A stretch of 64,000 nucleotides of DNA from Rhizobium sp. Pop5 (GTDB taxonomy: Bacteria; Pseudomonadota; Alphaproteobacteria; Rhizobiales; Rhizobiaceae). Location: NCBI RefSeq assembly GCF_024721175.1, contig NZ_CP099399.1, positions 2,666,001-2,730,000 on the forward strand. Reading direction: 5' to 3'. The notes under the pieces were generated by a model. It worked only from the letters and a program-made list of their open reading frames with translations, had not been told where the DNA came from and made no database searches. The number at the start of each line of letters is the position of its first letter. Position 1 is the stretch's first letter. Positions 39,458 to 48,507 of this stretch are shown piece after piece. Made by a program: the position numbers and the translations under genes.

Positions 39458-40624
39458 ATGCCCCTCGCCCTTCTCGTCCTTGCCTTGAGCTCTTTTGCGA
39501 TAGGCACAACGGAATTCGTCATCATGGGTCTGCTGCCGGAAGTCGCTGCCGACCTCTCCGTCACCATCCCCGAGGCCGGATGGCTGGTGACAGGTTATGC
39601 GCTGGCGGTCGCGATCGGCGCGCCCGTCATGGCCATTTCCACGGCGAAGCTGGAGCGCCGCACAGCACTGATTGCCTTGATGGCCTTCTTCATCGCCGGC
39701 AATCTGCTTTGTGCCCTGGCGAGCGACTATTGGGTGCTGATGATCGCCCGCATCGTGACCGCGCTCTGCCACGGCGCCTTCTTCGGCATCGGTTCGGTCG
39801 TCGCCGCAGGTCTCGTCTCGGAAGACCGCAAGGCCCGCGCCGTGGCGCTGATGTTCACCGGACTGACGCTCGCCAATGTCCTCGGCGTGCCGCTCGGCAC
39901 CGCGATCGGCCAGGCCTATGGCTGGCGCGCCACCTTTGGCGTCGTCACCGTCATCGGCATATTCACCATTCTTGGCCTGATCGCCATTCTGCCGAAGGAC
40001 AAGAAACAGGAAAACGGCAGCATCCTGCGCGAAATCGCAGCACTCAGAAATGGCGGCCTGTGGCTGGCGCTCTCCACCACCGTCTTCTTCGCCGCCTCGA
40101 TGTTCGCCCTCTTCACCTATATCGCGCCGCTGCTGCGCGATGTCACCGGCGTCTCGCCGGAAGGCGTCACCTGGACCCTGTTCCTGATCGGCCTCGGCCT
40201 GACCGTCGGCAATCTCATCGGCGGCAAGCTCGCCGATTGGCGCCTCGGCACGACGCTTGCCAGCGTCTTCGCCGCCATCGCCGTCACCTCGCTCGCCTTC
40301 AGCTATACGAGCCGCTTCTTCATTCCGGCTGAAATCACCCTCTTCCTCTGGGCGACGGCAAGCTTTGCCGCGGTGCCGGCGCTTCAAGTCGGCGTCGTCG
40401 GTTTCGGCAAGGATGCACCGAACCTCGTCTCGACGATCAATATCGGCGCCTTCAACACCGGCAATGCGCTCGGCGCCTGGGCAGGCGGCCTGGTCATCGA
40501 TGCCGGCTTCGACCTCACCCGCGTTCCGCTCGCCGCAGCCCTGATGGCCCTGATCGGCCTGGGTGCCACGGCGCTTACCTATCTCTCCGCCAGGGGCCGG
40601 GCCGCCCTTGCTCCTGCCGAGTGA
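39458..40624 (+). CDS. MFS efflux transporter (AraJ/YdhP-like)
   Basis: 388-aa major facilitator with twelve membrane segments, of the DHA1 drug or sugar efflux group. The first helix LLVLALSSFAIGTTEFVIMG then LPEVAADLSVTIPEAG is the family signature. The fourth and fifth helices carry IARIVTALCHGAFFGIGSVV and LTLANVLGVPLGTAIGQAYG. It is encoded between its ArsR-type regulator and an ene-reductase, so it may export an electrophile or its reduced product. The start codon is 1 bp after the regulator's stop, implying coupled translation. Confidence 0.9.
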   Translation: MPLALLVLALSSFAIGTTEFVIMGLLPEVAADLSVTIPEAGWLVTGYALAVAIGAPVMAISTAKLERRTALIALMAFFIAGNLLCALASDYWVLMIARIVTALCHGAFFGIGSVVAAGLVSEDRKARAVALMFTGLTLANVLGVPLGTAIGQAYGWRATFGVVTVIGIFTILGLIAILPKDKKQENGSILREIAALRNGGLWLALSTTVFFAASMFALFTYIAPLLRDVTGVSPEGVTWTLFLIGLGLTVGNLIGGKLADWRLGTTLASVFAAIAVTSLAFSYTSRFFIPAEITLFLWATASFAAVPALQVGVVGFGKDAPNLVSTINIGAFNTGNALGAWAGGLVIDAGFDLTRVPLAAALMALIGLGATALTYLSARGRAALAPAE

Positions 40625-40649
40625 TCCTCCCGCAAAAGAAAGGACTATC

Positions 40650-41774
40650 ATGGCCAAGCTTTTCGAACCCGCCAAGGTTGGCGACATCACGGTCAAGAAC
40701 CGCATCGTCATGGCGCCGCTCACCCGCAACCGCTCGCCGGGCGCAATTCCGAACGACCTCAACGTCGAATATTACCGCCAGCGCGCCACGTCGGGCCTGA
40801 TCATCACCGAAGCGACCGCGATCACCCATCAGGGTCAGGGTTATGCCAATGTGCCCGGCCTTTATACCAAAGAGGCTCTCGACGGCTGGAAGCGCGTGAC
40901 CGAGGCAGTCCACGCTGGCGGCGGCAAGATCGTCGTCCAGATGTGGCATGTCGGCCGTATCTCGCACACGACGCTGCAGCCGAACGACGCCAAGCCGGTC
41001 TCCTCGACCAACCGCGCCGCCAAGGCCAAGACCTATCTGGTCAGTGCCGACGGCAGCGGCAGCTTTGCCGACACCTCCGAGCCGCGTGCGCTCGAAACCG
41101 CTGAAATCCCCGGCATCGTCGAGGATTACCGCAAGGCCGCCCGCGCCGCGATCGATGCCGGTTTCGACGGCGTCGAAATCCATGGCGCCAACGGCTACCT
41201 TCTCGACCAGTTCATCCGCGACGGCGTCAACGACCGTGCCGATCAATATGGCGGCTCGATCGAAAACCGTGCTCGCCTGACCTTCGAAGTCGTCGATGCC
41301 GTGGTGAAGGAAATCGGCGCCGGCCGCACCGCAATCCGCATCTCGCCGGTGACGCCGTCGGGCGAAAGCTACGATTCCAATCCGCAGGCAACCTTCACCC
41401 ATGTCGTCGAGGGCCTCGCCAGATACGACCTCGCCTATATCCACGTCATCGAAGGCCAGACCGGCGGCGACCGTGATTATAAGCAGGGAGACAATCCCGC
41501 CTTCGATTACACGGCGCTGCGCCAGGCTTATGAAAAGGCGGGCGGCAAAGCCGCCTGGATGGTCAACAACGGTTACAATCGCGAACTGGCGGTCGGTGCC
41601 GTCGAAAGCGGCCGCGCCGATCTCGTCGCTTTCGGAAAGCCCTTCATCGCCAATCCCGACCTCGTCGAGCGCCTTGAACACAACCTGCCGCTCAACACGC
41701 CGGACCAGTCGACCTTCTACGGCGGCACCGACAAGGGTTATATCGACTATCCCACCCTCGAAAAGGTCGCCTGA
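40650..41774 (+). CDS. Alkene reductase of the Old Yellow Enzyme family (NemA-like)
   Basis: 374-aa FMN flavoprotein that reduces activated C=C bonds and often nitro compounds or N-ethylmaleimide. Visible are APLTRNRSPGAIPND, MWHVGRISHTTLQPN (active-site region), IHGANGYLLDQFIRDGVNDR and YGGSIENRARL (typical OYE block), and FGKPFIANPDLVERL near the end. The ATG at 40650 (MAKLFEPAKV) has GAAAGGAC upstream and lies 25 bp after the MFS stop. Together with the cysteine-bearing regulator and exporter this resembles a detoxification operon for electrophiles, as with nemRA in enterics, although with an ArsR- rather than TetR-type regulator. Confidence 0.93.
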   Translation: MAKLFEPAKVGDITVKNRIVMAPLTRNRSPGAIPNDLNVEYYRQRATSGLIITEATAITHQGQGYANVPGLYTKEALDGWKRVTEAVHAGGGKIVVQMWHVGRISHTTLQPNDAKPVSSTNRAAKAKTYLVSADGSGSFADTSEPRALETAEIPGIVEDYRKAARAAIDAGFDGVEIHGANGYLLDQFIRDGVNDRADQYGGSIENRARLTFEVVDAVVKEIGAGRTAIRISPVTPSGESYDSNPQATFTHVVEGLARYDLAYIHVIEGQTGGDRDYKQGDNPAFDYTALRQAYEKAGGKAAWMVNNGYNRELAVGAVESGRADLVAFGKPFIANPDLVERLEHNLPLNTPDQSTFYGGTDKGYIDYPTLEKVA

Positions 41775-41853
41775 GCCTTTCTATCCGCATTAGGAAATTC
41801 CACCGAGAGGTCCAGCCACTTACCTAGGTGAGGAATCGTCTGGATGATCCATA

Positions 41854-41891
41854 GCAATGCCTCCTACAACGCCGGTTGTCGGGGGCATTGC
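41854..41891. terminator. Stem-loop between ene-reductase and clpP
   Basis: GCAATGCC and GGCATTGC form an outer 8-bp stem; ACAAC and GTTGT pair inside. It lies between two convergent genes. There is no strong T-run on the plus side. Confidence 0.55.
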
Positions 41892-41913
41892 CAACGCCAG
41901 CGATTTTCTCGGC

Positions 41914-42525
41914 TTATAGGCTGCTCGTGTCTTCCCGCACCTTCAGAATACGGTCGATAAGACCCCATTCAAGTGCTTCCTCCGCCGTCATGAAGCGGTC
42001 GCGATCCATCCCGCGCTCAAAGTCTTCGTAGGAACGTCCGCAATGCTCCGCGTAGAGCCGCGTCATGCGTTGCTTGGTCTTTAAAATTTCCTCGGCATGA
42101 ATCAGCATGTCGGAAGCCTGCCCTTGAAAGCCGCCGGAGGGCTGGTGAATGAGGATACTGGTATTGGGCAATGCGGCTCTTTCGCCGGGTTCGCCTGCCA
42201 TCAGCAGGAACGATCCCATTGAACGGGCCGTCCCCATGCAAAGTGTATGAACCGGAGCACGGATGAAGCGCATGGTGTCGTACATGGCAAAGCCGCTGGT
42301 CACGGCGCCGCCCGGCGAATTGATATAGAGGTTGATGGGCTTTTTGGGATTTTCCGCTTCCAGGAACAGCAGTTGCGCGCAGACGAGCGCCGAAACGGTA
42401 TCGTTCACCTCGCCATTGAGGAAGATGATCCGCTCGCGCAGAAGCCGGGAATAGATATCAAAAGATCGCTCCCCCCGGCTGGACTGTTCTACGACCATAG
42501 GGACGAGTTGCATCGCTTCGCGCAT
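41914..42525 (-). CDS. clpP: ClpP-type serine protease subunit (probable paralogue)
   Basis: 203-aa proteolytic subunit of the Clp protease from [20 protein letters not shown]. The catalytic triad is visible: Ser102 in [14 protein letters not shown], His127 in [15 protein letters not shown], and Asp176 in [19 protein letters not shown]. The serine context RSMG replaces the common ASMG. No clpX or lon is adjacent, unlike the main clpP locus, so this is probably one of several rhizobial clpP copies. The frame is open upstream, but the conserved start and the GGAGGT seven bases before it support 42525. Confidence 0.92.
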   Translation of the reverse strand: MREAMQLVPMVVEQSSRGERSFDIYSRLLRERIIFLNGEVNDTVSALVCAQLLFLEAENPKKPINLYINSPGGAVTSGFAMYDTMRFIRAPVHTLCMGTARSMGSFLLMAGEPGERAALPNTSILIHQPSGGFQGQASDMLIHAEEILKTKQRMTRLYAEHCGRSYEDFERGMDRDRFMTAEEALEWGLIDRILKVREDTSSL

Positions 42526-42587
42526 CGGCGACCTCCAGACTTTCAGAATTGCCAGACTTTCAGAATTTAAGGGGGATGCTCGCCGTA

Positions 42588-42944
42588 TCAGGCGGCGAGC
42601 ATGAGGGGCGGGCTGTTGCTGTTCGCCGCTCTTGCCATTCCATCGAATCTTGCGTCCGTCAGTTCGTGGACGATCCGAAGGCAAGTGCCGCCAGTGGCAT
42701 TCGGGGTGATCGTGAACGTCACGGTACTTTCAAGGAAAGGCGGATTATCGTCCCGCAGCTTGTAGCGAACTTTCTGGCCGGGGGTGACGGTGATCGCATC
42801 GGGATCAGCCAATGCTTCTTTCGGCAGCCATCTTTCCCGAAGTTCGGGAATGGTGACAGCACGCCAGACCTTTTGCGGCGGATCGCCCAAGTCAAACTCC
42901 AACTCGACGCCGCTATCCTGCTCCTTGGTCTTCCCTTCGTTCAT
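42588..42944 (-). CDS. SRPBCC/AHSA1-domain protein
   Basis: 118-aa protein of the START-like SRPBCC fold (AHSA1 subgroup). Recognisable blocks are [30 protein letters not shown] and the beta-strand run [20 protein letters not shown] followed by VHELTD. The start MNEGKTKEQ at 42944 overlaps the ArsR stop codon by 4 nt (ATGA), so the two are coupled. Such ArsR-AHSA1 pairs are common, but their ligand and function are mostly unknown. The C-terminus, after [25 protein letters not shown] residues, looks low-complexity. Confidence 0.85.
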   Translation of the reverse strand: MNEGKTKEQDSGVELEFDLGDPPQKVWRAVTIPELRERWLPKEALADPDAITVTPGQKVRYKLRDDNPPFLESTVTFTITPNATGGTCLRIVHELTDARFDGMARAANSNSPPLMLAA

Positions 42945-43255
42945 TGATCCATGTCCTTCAGCAAGACTTTGAGTGCTGCGATACGCTCCGGCCAATAGGC
43001 GCGGTATTTTGCGAGCCACTGGGCGATGAGAACCAAGCCATCGGGATCGACTTCGTAATTCACGAAACGCCCCTGCCGTTCTTCCCTCACGAGTTTTGCA
43101 CTGCGCAGAACTGCGAGGTGTTGCGACATCGCCGGCTGGCTAATCTCCATGCCTTCGCGCAAGGCACTCGCGTTCATGCTCCCTGCCGCCAGCTTCTCAA
43201 AGATCGCACGGCGGGTCGGGTCTGCCAAAGCTCGGAAGAAGTCATTCTCGATCAT
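42941..43255 (-). CDS. ArsR-family repressor
   Basis: 104-aa winged-HTH regulator. It starts MIENDFFRALADPTRRAIFE, with recognition region MEISQPAMSQHLAVLRSAKL and wing VREERQGRFVNYEVDPDGL. It contains no cysteines, so metal sensing by a CxC site is excluded; such members pair with AHSA1 proteins. It heads the two-gene operon. A dyad 8 bp before its start codon is a probable autoregulatory operator. Confidence 0.92.
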   Translation of the reverse strand: MIENDFFRALADPTRRAIFEKLAAGSMNASALREGMEISQPAMSQHLAVLRSAKLVREERQGRFVNYEVDPDGLVLIAQWLAKYRAYWPERIAALKVLLKDMDQ

Positions 43256-43262
43256 GCGAACA

Positions 43263-43280
43263 CATAAGCACTGACTTATG
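43263..43280. promoter_or_regulatory. Candidate operator of the ArsR-AHSA1 operon
   Basis: CATAAG-CACTGA-CTTATG is a perfect 6-bp inverted repeat with a 6-nt spacer immediately upstream of the ArsR start codon, well placed for autorepression. Confidence 0.6.
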
Positions 43281-43457
43281 CGATTCGCAAGCTATTTCGA
43301 GGCAGCTTTCTGTTGCCGCGGAAATCCTAAGTTCGACGACTGATCTCTCGGCCTCAAAAAATGACAGGAATTCCTTTCGCAAAACCCCTGTGCAAGCGAC
43401 CCGAGTTTTGCAATCGAGAAGTGGGATTTCTGCATTCAGTATCCCTATATAGGACGC

Positions 43458-44258
43458 ATGTTTGCTTCCTATCTCAATCGCTGGTCGCTCATATCGGACG
43501 GCGAGCCCATCATCACCCATTCGAGCCGCCTGCTGCCGGTCCTCTGGCAGGACAGGCCCGCCATGCTGAAAGTCGCGACCGATATCGATGAACGATACGG
43601 CGCACTGCTGATGCAGTGGTGGGACGGCGACGGCGCGGCCCATGTTTACGCCCACGAGGGCGACGCTGTACTGCTGGAAAGGGCAACCGGGAAACGCTCG
43701 TTGCTTGCCATGGCGATGGACGGCGAAGACGATGAGGCGAGCCGCATTCTCTGTCGCACGGCAGCCCGGCTGCATGCGCCGCGCGAAAAACCGCTGCCCG
43801 ATCCCGTGCCTCTCAGCCGCTGGTTCCGCGATCTCGAGCCGGCCGCCGACAAATATCGCGGAACGCTTGCCGATTGCTCCGCAATTGCCAACGCCCTCCT
43901 TGCCGATCCGCGCGAGCTCGCCGTCCTCCACGGCGATATCCACCACGAGAATGTCCTCGATTTCGAGGCACGCGGCTGGCTGGCGATCGATCCGAAACGG
44001 CTCCACGGCGAGCGCGGCTTCGATTTCGCCAATATCTTCGCCAACGAAGAACTGCCGACCATCACCGATCCCGCCCGTTTTCGCCGCCAGCTCGCCATCG
44101 TCTCAGCGGAAGCCCGGCTGGAGCCGAAACGCCTGCTGCAATGGATCGCAGCCTATTCCGGCCTTTCCGCCGCCTGGTTCCTCAGCGACCCCAACTTTGA
44201 GCAGGCCGAAACGGCCTTGACGGTCGCGCGGATCGCGCTGTCCGAGCTTGACATCTAA
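43458..44258 (+). CDS. Aminoglycoside 6-phosphotransferase-like kinase
   Basis: 266-aa kinase of the APH(6)/streptomycin-kinase (hydroxyurea phosphotransferase) family. The catalytic loop is VLHGDIHHENVLDF (Asp plus Asn) and the metal-binding motif AIDPKRLHGERGFDFAN. The N-terminal lobe has LLPVLWQDRPAMLKV with a probable ATP lysine. Chromosomal members in rhizobia are not necessarily resistance genes; the natural substrate is unknown. A perfect -10-like CTATAT lies only 7 bp before the ATG, so the mRNA may be leaderless. It ends in a 4-bp overlap with the convergent epimerase gene. Confidence 0.85.
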   Translation: MFASYLNRWSLISDGEPIITHSSRLLPVLWQDRPAMLKVATDIDERYGALLMQWWDGDGAAHVYAHEGDAVLLERATGKRSLLAMAMDGEDDEASRILCRTAARLHAPREKPLPDPVPLSRWFRDLEPAADKYRGTLADCSAIANALLADPRELAVLHGDIHHENVLDFEARGWLAIDPKRLHGERGFDFANIFANEELPTITDPARFRRQLAIVSAEARLEPKRLLQWIAAYSGLSAAWFLSDPNFEQAETALTVARIALSELDI

Positions 44259-45277
44259 CCGGCATCCTGCAGCGAATGTTCGACGAAGGCCGATGCCGCG
44301 CCATGATGCGGCTCCGGCAGGCAGCCGAGCGCCACGAGTGAAGCTCTCACTGCCTCATCGATCGGCGTCCGCGGCTCACTGCCCAGTTCAGCCACAAGCT
44401 TGGCGTTGCTCATCCTGAGCGGCACCTTCCAGAGATAGCGCATCTCCTTGATCTCCTGCATGATGGGCATAAAGGGCGCGGCGAGCGGCATGATCCACCA
44501 GGGAAAACGCCCGATCTTCGCCTTGCCGCCGGAAACGCGCTTGATCGCTTCCGCCATCTGCATGCCGTCCGCGTCCCAGAAGCCATTCATATGATAGACG
44601 GCAAAGGGCGGCAGCCGATCGGCCCGATCGACGAGCTGGACGACGGTTTCCGCCATGTCGGGCAGATAGGCCCACTGATGGCCGACGCCGCGCCGCCCCG
44701 GATTCCGGATCGTGCCGACCGGCTTGCCCGGTGTCACAAAGCCGGATGAGAACCAGCTGTTGGCCGTTGCGCCTGGACCAAAGAAATCGCCGGCGCGAAC
44801 GATGATGGCACCGACGCCCGATCGCGATGCTCCCTCCAACCGCTTCTCCATCTCGACGCGGATCGCACCCTTCTTCGTCACCGGATGCTGCGGGCTTTCC
44901 TCCGTCGGCGCCGGCAGGGCGTCAGAACCGAAATTGTAGACGTTACCCGGCAGCACGATACGCGCGCCGACGGCGCGGGCGGCGGCGATGGTGTTGTCGA
45001 GCATCGGCAGCACCAGCCTCTCCCAGTCGCGGTAGCCGGGCGGGTTGACGGCATGGACGATCAGACCGGCGCCTTCAGCGGCCCGCAGCACGTCGCCGGC
45101 ATTCATCGCGTCGCCCTGCACCCATTCGAATGCCGGCTCGTTCTTGGATGCCTTGGCGGCGTCGCGGTTGAGCGCCCGGATGCGCCAGCCGCGCGCCAAA
45201 AGCTTGCGCGCGATTGCGCCGCCGATACCGCCGGTGGCGCCGAGGATGAGCGCCGTGCTCTTCATATCTTCACTCAT
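44255..45277 (-). CDS. NAD(P)-binding epimerase/atypical SDR protein
   Basis: 340-aa Rossmann protein of the NAD-dependent epimerase or NmrA-like atypical SDR group. The cofactor motif is ALILGATGGIGGAIARKLLA. Later blocks are IVHAVNPPGYRDWERLVLPM, NVYNFGSDALPAPTEESPQH and YLPDMAETVVQLVDR. The canonical YxxxK tyrosine is not evident, so catalysis may be lost or different. The start at 45277 (MSEDMKSTALI) follows AAGGAGATG at good spacing. The divergent LysR gene 95 bp away is the likely regulator. Confidence 0.85.
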   Translation of the reverse strand: MSEDMKSTALILGATGGIGGAIARKLLARGWRIRALNRDAAKASKNEPAFEWVQGDAMNAGDVLRAAEGAGLIVHAVNPPGYRDWERLVLPMLDNTIAAARAVGARIVLPGNVYNFGSDALPAPTEESPQHPVTKKGAIRVEMEKRLEGASRSGVGAIIVRAGDFFGPGATANSWFSSGFVTPGKPVGTIRNPGRRGVGHQWAYLPDMAETVVQLVDRADRLPPFAVYHMNGFWDADGMQMAEAIKRVSGGKAKIGRFPWWIMPLAAPFMPIMQEIKEMRYLWKVPLRMSNAKLVAELGSEPRTPIDEAVRASLVALGCLPEPHHGAASAFVEHSLQDAG

Positions 45278-45371
45278 GACAATCATCTCCTTGGATTGGA
45301 TGAGCTCATTATGCCTTCGACTTGAGATAAACAAAATTGACGAAATAAGTGCACCTGCTATACATAAATAT

Positions 45372-46274
45372 ATGGATATCGAACCAAGTTGGGATTTTTA
45401 CCGCAGTTTCCTGACCGTGCTCCAGCAGGGGTCCCTTTCGGCCGCCGCCCGCGAACTCGGGCTGACCCAGCCGACGATAGGCCGCCATGTCGATGCGCTG
45501 GAGCAGGCGATCAGCGCGGAGCTCTTCACCCGATCGCCGAACGGCCTGCTGCCGACCGACGCCGCACTGGCGCTGAAGCCCTATGCCGAAACGCTGGCGG
45601 CCACCACCGCCGCCCTTTTGCGCACCGCATCCAGCCAGCCCGAGCGTGTGGCGGGCACCGTCCGGGTTAGTGCCAGCGAAGTCATCGCCGTCGAAGTGCT
45701 GCCGGACATTCTCGGACCTCTGCAGGAGAACCATCCCGAACTCGAAATCGAGCTCTCGGCTTCCGATACGATCGAAGACCTCGTGAATCGGGAGGCCGAT
45801 ATCGCGGTACGCATGGCCGAGCCGCAGCAGGATGCGCTCATCGTGCGCCGCATCGGCGATATCCCGCTCGGTTTCCACGCCCACCGCCGCTATCTCGAAC
45901 GGCACGGGATTCCGCAAACCATGGCAGACCTCGCCAGCCATCGGCTCATCGGCTTCGACCGGCAGACGGCCTATGTCCGCATGATGATGAAACGCCATCC
46001 GGCGCCTGAAGGCATCAAATTCTCCTACAGGACGGACAGCAATCTTGCTCAGCTTTCCGCAATTCGCGCCGGCGTCGGCATCGGCATCTGCCAGACCGGA
46101 CTTGCACGAGAGGATCCTGATCTCATGCACGTCCTGCCCGATGCTTTCGAGATCCCGCTCGGCACATGGGTGGCCATGCATGAGAGCTTGAAAACGTCGC
46201 CGCGCTGCCGCGCCACCTTCGATGCGCTGGTCAAAGGCCTCCAGGACTATCATCGTTATTCGACTGGCGACTGA
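45372..46274 (+). CDS. LysR-family transcriptional regulator
   Basis: 300-aa LysR regulator. The HTH is FYRSFLTVLQQGSLSAAARE then LGLTQPTIGRHVDALEQAIS, and the effector domain runs from VAGTVRVSASEVIAVEVLPD to the C-terminus (LPDAFEIPLGTWVAMHESLK). I start at the ATG at 45372 (MDIEPSWDF); the frame is open far upstream but crosses the divergent gene. A 10-bp palindrome, ATGAGCTCAT at 45300-45309, lies in the shared promoter region. It probably controls the divergent epimerase-like gene. The effector is unknown. Confidence 0.92.
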   Translation: MDIEPSWDFYRSFLTVLQQGSLSAAARELGLTQPTIGRHVDALEQAISAELFTRSPNGLLPTDAALALKPYAETLAATTAALLRTASSQPERVAGTVRVSASEVIAVEVLPDILGPLQENHPELEIELSASDTIEDLVNREADIAVRMAEPQQDALIVRRIGDIPLGFHAHRRYLERHGIPQTMADLASHRLIGFDRQTAYVRMMMKRHPAPEGIKFSYRTDSNLAQLSAIRAGVGIGICQTGLAREDPDLMHVLPDAFEIPLGTWVAMHESLKTSPRCRATFDALVKGLQDYHRYSTGD

Positions 46275-46343
46275 CCCTGAAATCGGAATCGATCTTCACC
46301 GAGAATCATGCGCAAGTCGCGAAGCGATGGGATGGAGATGATC

Positions 46344-46853
46344 ATGCACAAGCCGGTTGAACTTGTGAGCTACGACCCGCAGTGGCCGCAGGCCTTCCTG
46401 CGCATTCACGACAAGCTGCTGACCTGGGTACCCCAAGCGCTCTCTATCGATCACATCGGCAGCACCTCGATACCGGGAATGACCGCCAAGCCGCTGATCG
46501 ATATCGACATCGTTGTTCCCGGCCTCGAGCATATCGAGGATGCGACGCGGGTACTGCTCTCGCAAGATTACGAGCCACGCGGCAACCGCTACGACGGCGA
46601 GGTTTGGGCATTCTTGTCGAGAGGTTCCGAGCCAGCGGAACGGGTCTATCTTTGTCCGGCCGGCAACCGCACGCATCGAAACAGACTGGCTTTCCGGGAT
46701 TATCTGATCGCACATCCGCAGGCGGCGACCGATTATGCCGCGCTCAAACATAGGCTGGCTGCGGAATTTAGAATGGACGGCGATCGCTATACAGCAGAGA
46801 AACGCGAATTCGTCGATACGATCGTCATGCAGGCATTGACGGGGAGCCGCTAG
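46344..46853 (+). CDS. GrpB family (UPF0157) nucleotidyltransferase-like protein
   Basis: 169-aa GrpB-type protein, related to nucleotidyltransferases, with no settled function. The signature is LVSYDPQWPQAFLRI followed by IDHIGSTSIPGMTAKPLIDI with the acidic DIDIVV, and the C-terminal HRNRLAFRDYLIAHPQAATD then YAALKHRLA. The ATG at 46344 (MHKPVEL) has GGAG at nine bases; earlier in-frame ATGs at 46332 and 46338 are possible. Its TAG stop overlaps the convergent DUF2188 gene's TAG by 4 bp. Confidence 0.9.
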   Translation: MHKPVELVSYDPQWPQAFLRIHDKLLTWVPQALSIDHIGSTSIPGMTAKPLIDIDIVVPGLEHIEDATRVLLSQDYEPRGNRYDGEVWAFLSRGSEPAERVYLCPAGNRTHRNRLAFRDYLIAHPQAATDYAALKHRLAAEFRMDGDRYTAEKREFVDTIVMQALTGSR

Positions 46854-47137
46854 CGTCCGGCGCTCTGCGATGCTCCGGACGCGCGCTCATGCCAGAGACC
46901 ATCCACCACTTCGGTTTCCGGACGGTCACCGCCCTCGGCATATTCCTCATGCCACTTGCCGTTCTCGTCCTGCCAGCTGATCTCGGCGGAATCGCCGCCG
47001 ACCTGCTGTTCGGCCGCGACAATACGGGCGGCCTCAAGCGCGTCGGCATGGCTGGGGAATGCTTCGGAATAGACGCCTCCCAGTCGGTAGGCCCAGCCGC
47101 CGTCGTGCGGCACGACTTCATAGACCACCTTGATCAT
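46850..47137 (-). CDS. DUF2188 domain protein
   Basis: 95-aa small soluble protein. It has the DUF2188 pattern: a strand VVYEVVPHDGGWAYRLGG, then SEAFPSHADALEAARIVAAE, as in proteins that pair a G-W-x-V strand with an A-x-x-x-A helix. An acidic tail follows (ENGKWHEEYAEGGDRPETEV). No function is known. It is convergent with the GrpB gene. GGAGACAT precedes the ATG at good spacing. Confidence 0.8.
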   Translation of the reverse strand: MIKVVYEVVPHDGGWAYRLGGVYSEAFPSHADALEAARIVAAEQQVGGDSAEISWQDENGKWHEEYAEGGDRPETEVVDGLWHERASGASQSAGR

Positions 47138-47342
47138 GCATGTCTCCTCATCTTCTTCTGGCGCAATCGCACGCTTCCGGACAGAGTCCGGATCATCGCG
47201 GCTGCTTGACGAGAATTCGAGGACGCCGCGATCTGCATTCCGGCCCCGATGACGTCGAGTATTTCATTAAACGGCCAAGACTGCAAATGGCAGAGTACCG
47301 GAGCGCGCTTCCCATCCGAAATCAGTGACTTAGATACAAGGC

Positions 47343-48464
47343 ATGAATCGGAACGAGAGCCGGGCCTTGAAGATCGCGTCACGCTTTAAAGAGGAAAAGT
47401 TTCTGGTCATCGCATTCGCCGTGGCGGTGATCGCCTATTTTACGGAACACGCGGTCATCGAAATGGGACGCGGCGTCGCCCTGATTGCCGCCGCTGCCCT
47501 CATCGGCACTATCGTGCTCGTCTCGATCCGTGTCGCCCATCACGCCGAACTCCTTGCCGTCAAGGTCGGCGATCCCTACGGCACGATGATCCTGACGCTT
47601 TCGGCCGTCGCCGTCGAAGTCATCATCCTCGCCATGATGATGACTGGCGAGGGTTCTGCCTCGCTGGTGCGCGACACAATCTATTCGGCGCTGATGCTCG
47701 ATATCAACGGCATTCTCGGACTCGCCGCCCTGCTTGGCGGCCTCAAGCATGGCGAGCAGCCCTATAACGACAATTCCGGCAAGACCTACGGCGTGATGAT
47801 CCTCACCGCCATGGGCATTTCGATGATCGTTCCGGAATTCGTGCCGCGCGATAAATGGCACTATTATTCCGCCTTCACCATCATTGCGATGATCGCGCTC
47901 TACGGCCTCTTCCTGCGCATGCAGGTCGGCCAGCACAGCTATTTCTTCAGCTACAGCTATCCGCGCCCTGAGCGGAAGACGGAAAGCCAAGACGACCACG
48001 GCTCCGACGAGTCGACGGCAGTCTCGATCGTCACCATTCTCGTCGGCGTCGTCGTCATCGGCGGGCTTGCGGAGTTCATGTCGGCCTTCATGACCGAAGG
48101 CCTGCGCGGCAGCGGCGCGCCGGTCGCGGTGACAGCCGCCGTCGTCGCGGCGATTTCGGCAGCCCCGGAGATCCTCACAGCATTGCGGGCAGCACTCAGG
48201 AATCGCATGCAGGCGACGGTCAACATCGCCATGGGCGCCTCGCTATCGACGGTGATCCTGACGGTGCCGGTCATGGAGGGAATCGCGCTCTATACCGGCC
48301 AGCCCTTCATCATGGCGATGACGCCTGTGCAGACGGTGATGGTCGCGATCACGCTGATTGCGGCAGCGATCAACCTCAACGACGGCGAAACCAACGCCAT
48401 CGAGGGCATGACGCATTTCATCCTCTTCGCCACCTTCATCATGCTGACGGCGCTGGGGCTGTGA
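47343..48464 (+). CDS. Calcium/proton antiporter (ChaA/y4hA-like)
   Basis: 373-aa integral membrane exchanger of the CaCA superfamily with about eleven helices. The two alpha-repeats are seen as PYGTMILTLSAVAVEVIILA (first, with the acidic residue) and VAVTAAVVAAISAAPEILTA (second). A His/Asp/Glu-rich loop (KTESQDDHGSDEST) separates the halves. It resembles the rhizobial protein y4hA and E. coli ChaA, which expel Ca2+ or Na+ for H+. A single-gene unit; a short palindrome follows its stop codon. Confidence 0.88.
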   Translation: MNRNESRALKIASRFKEEKFLVIAFAVAVIAYFTEHAVIEMGRGVALIAAAALIGTIVLVSIRVAHHAELLAVKVGDPYGTMILTLSAVAVEVIILAMMMTGEGSASLVRDTIYSALMLDINGILGLAALLGGLKHGEQPYNDNSGKTYGVMILTAMGISMIVPEFVPRDKWHYYSAFTIIAMIALYGLFLRMQVGQHSYFFSYSYPRPERKTESQDDHGSDESTAVSIVTILVGVVVIGGLAEFMSAFMTEGLRGSGAPVAVTAAVVAAISAAPEILTALRAALRNRMQATVNIAMGASLSTVILTVPVMEGIALYTGQPFIMAMTPVQTVMVAITLIAAAINLNDGETNAIEGMTHFILFATFIMLTALGL

Positions 48465-48466
48465 GG

Positions 48467-48497
48467 TCTCTCCTCCTCCCGGGCGGGGAGAAGGAGA
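48467..48497. repeat. Degenerate RIME-like palindrome
   Basis: CTCCTCCTCCC-GGGC-GGGGAGAAGGAG resembles the core of the RIME-like elements at 3251 and 19319 but is much shorter. It lies between two convergent genes and may end both transcripts. Confidence 0.55.
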
Positions 48498-48507
48498 GCA
48501 GGCAGTC

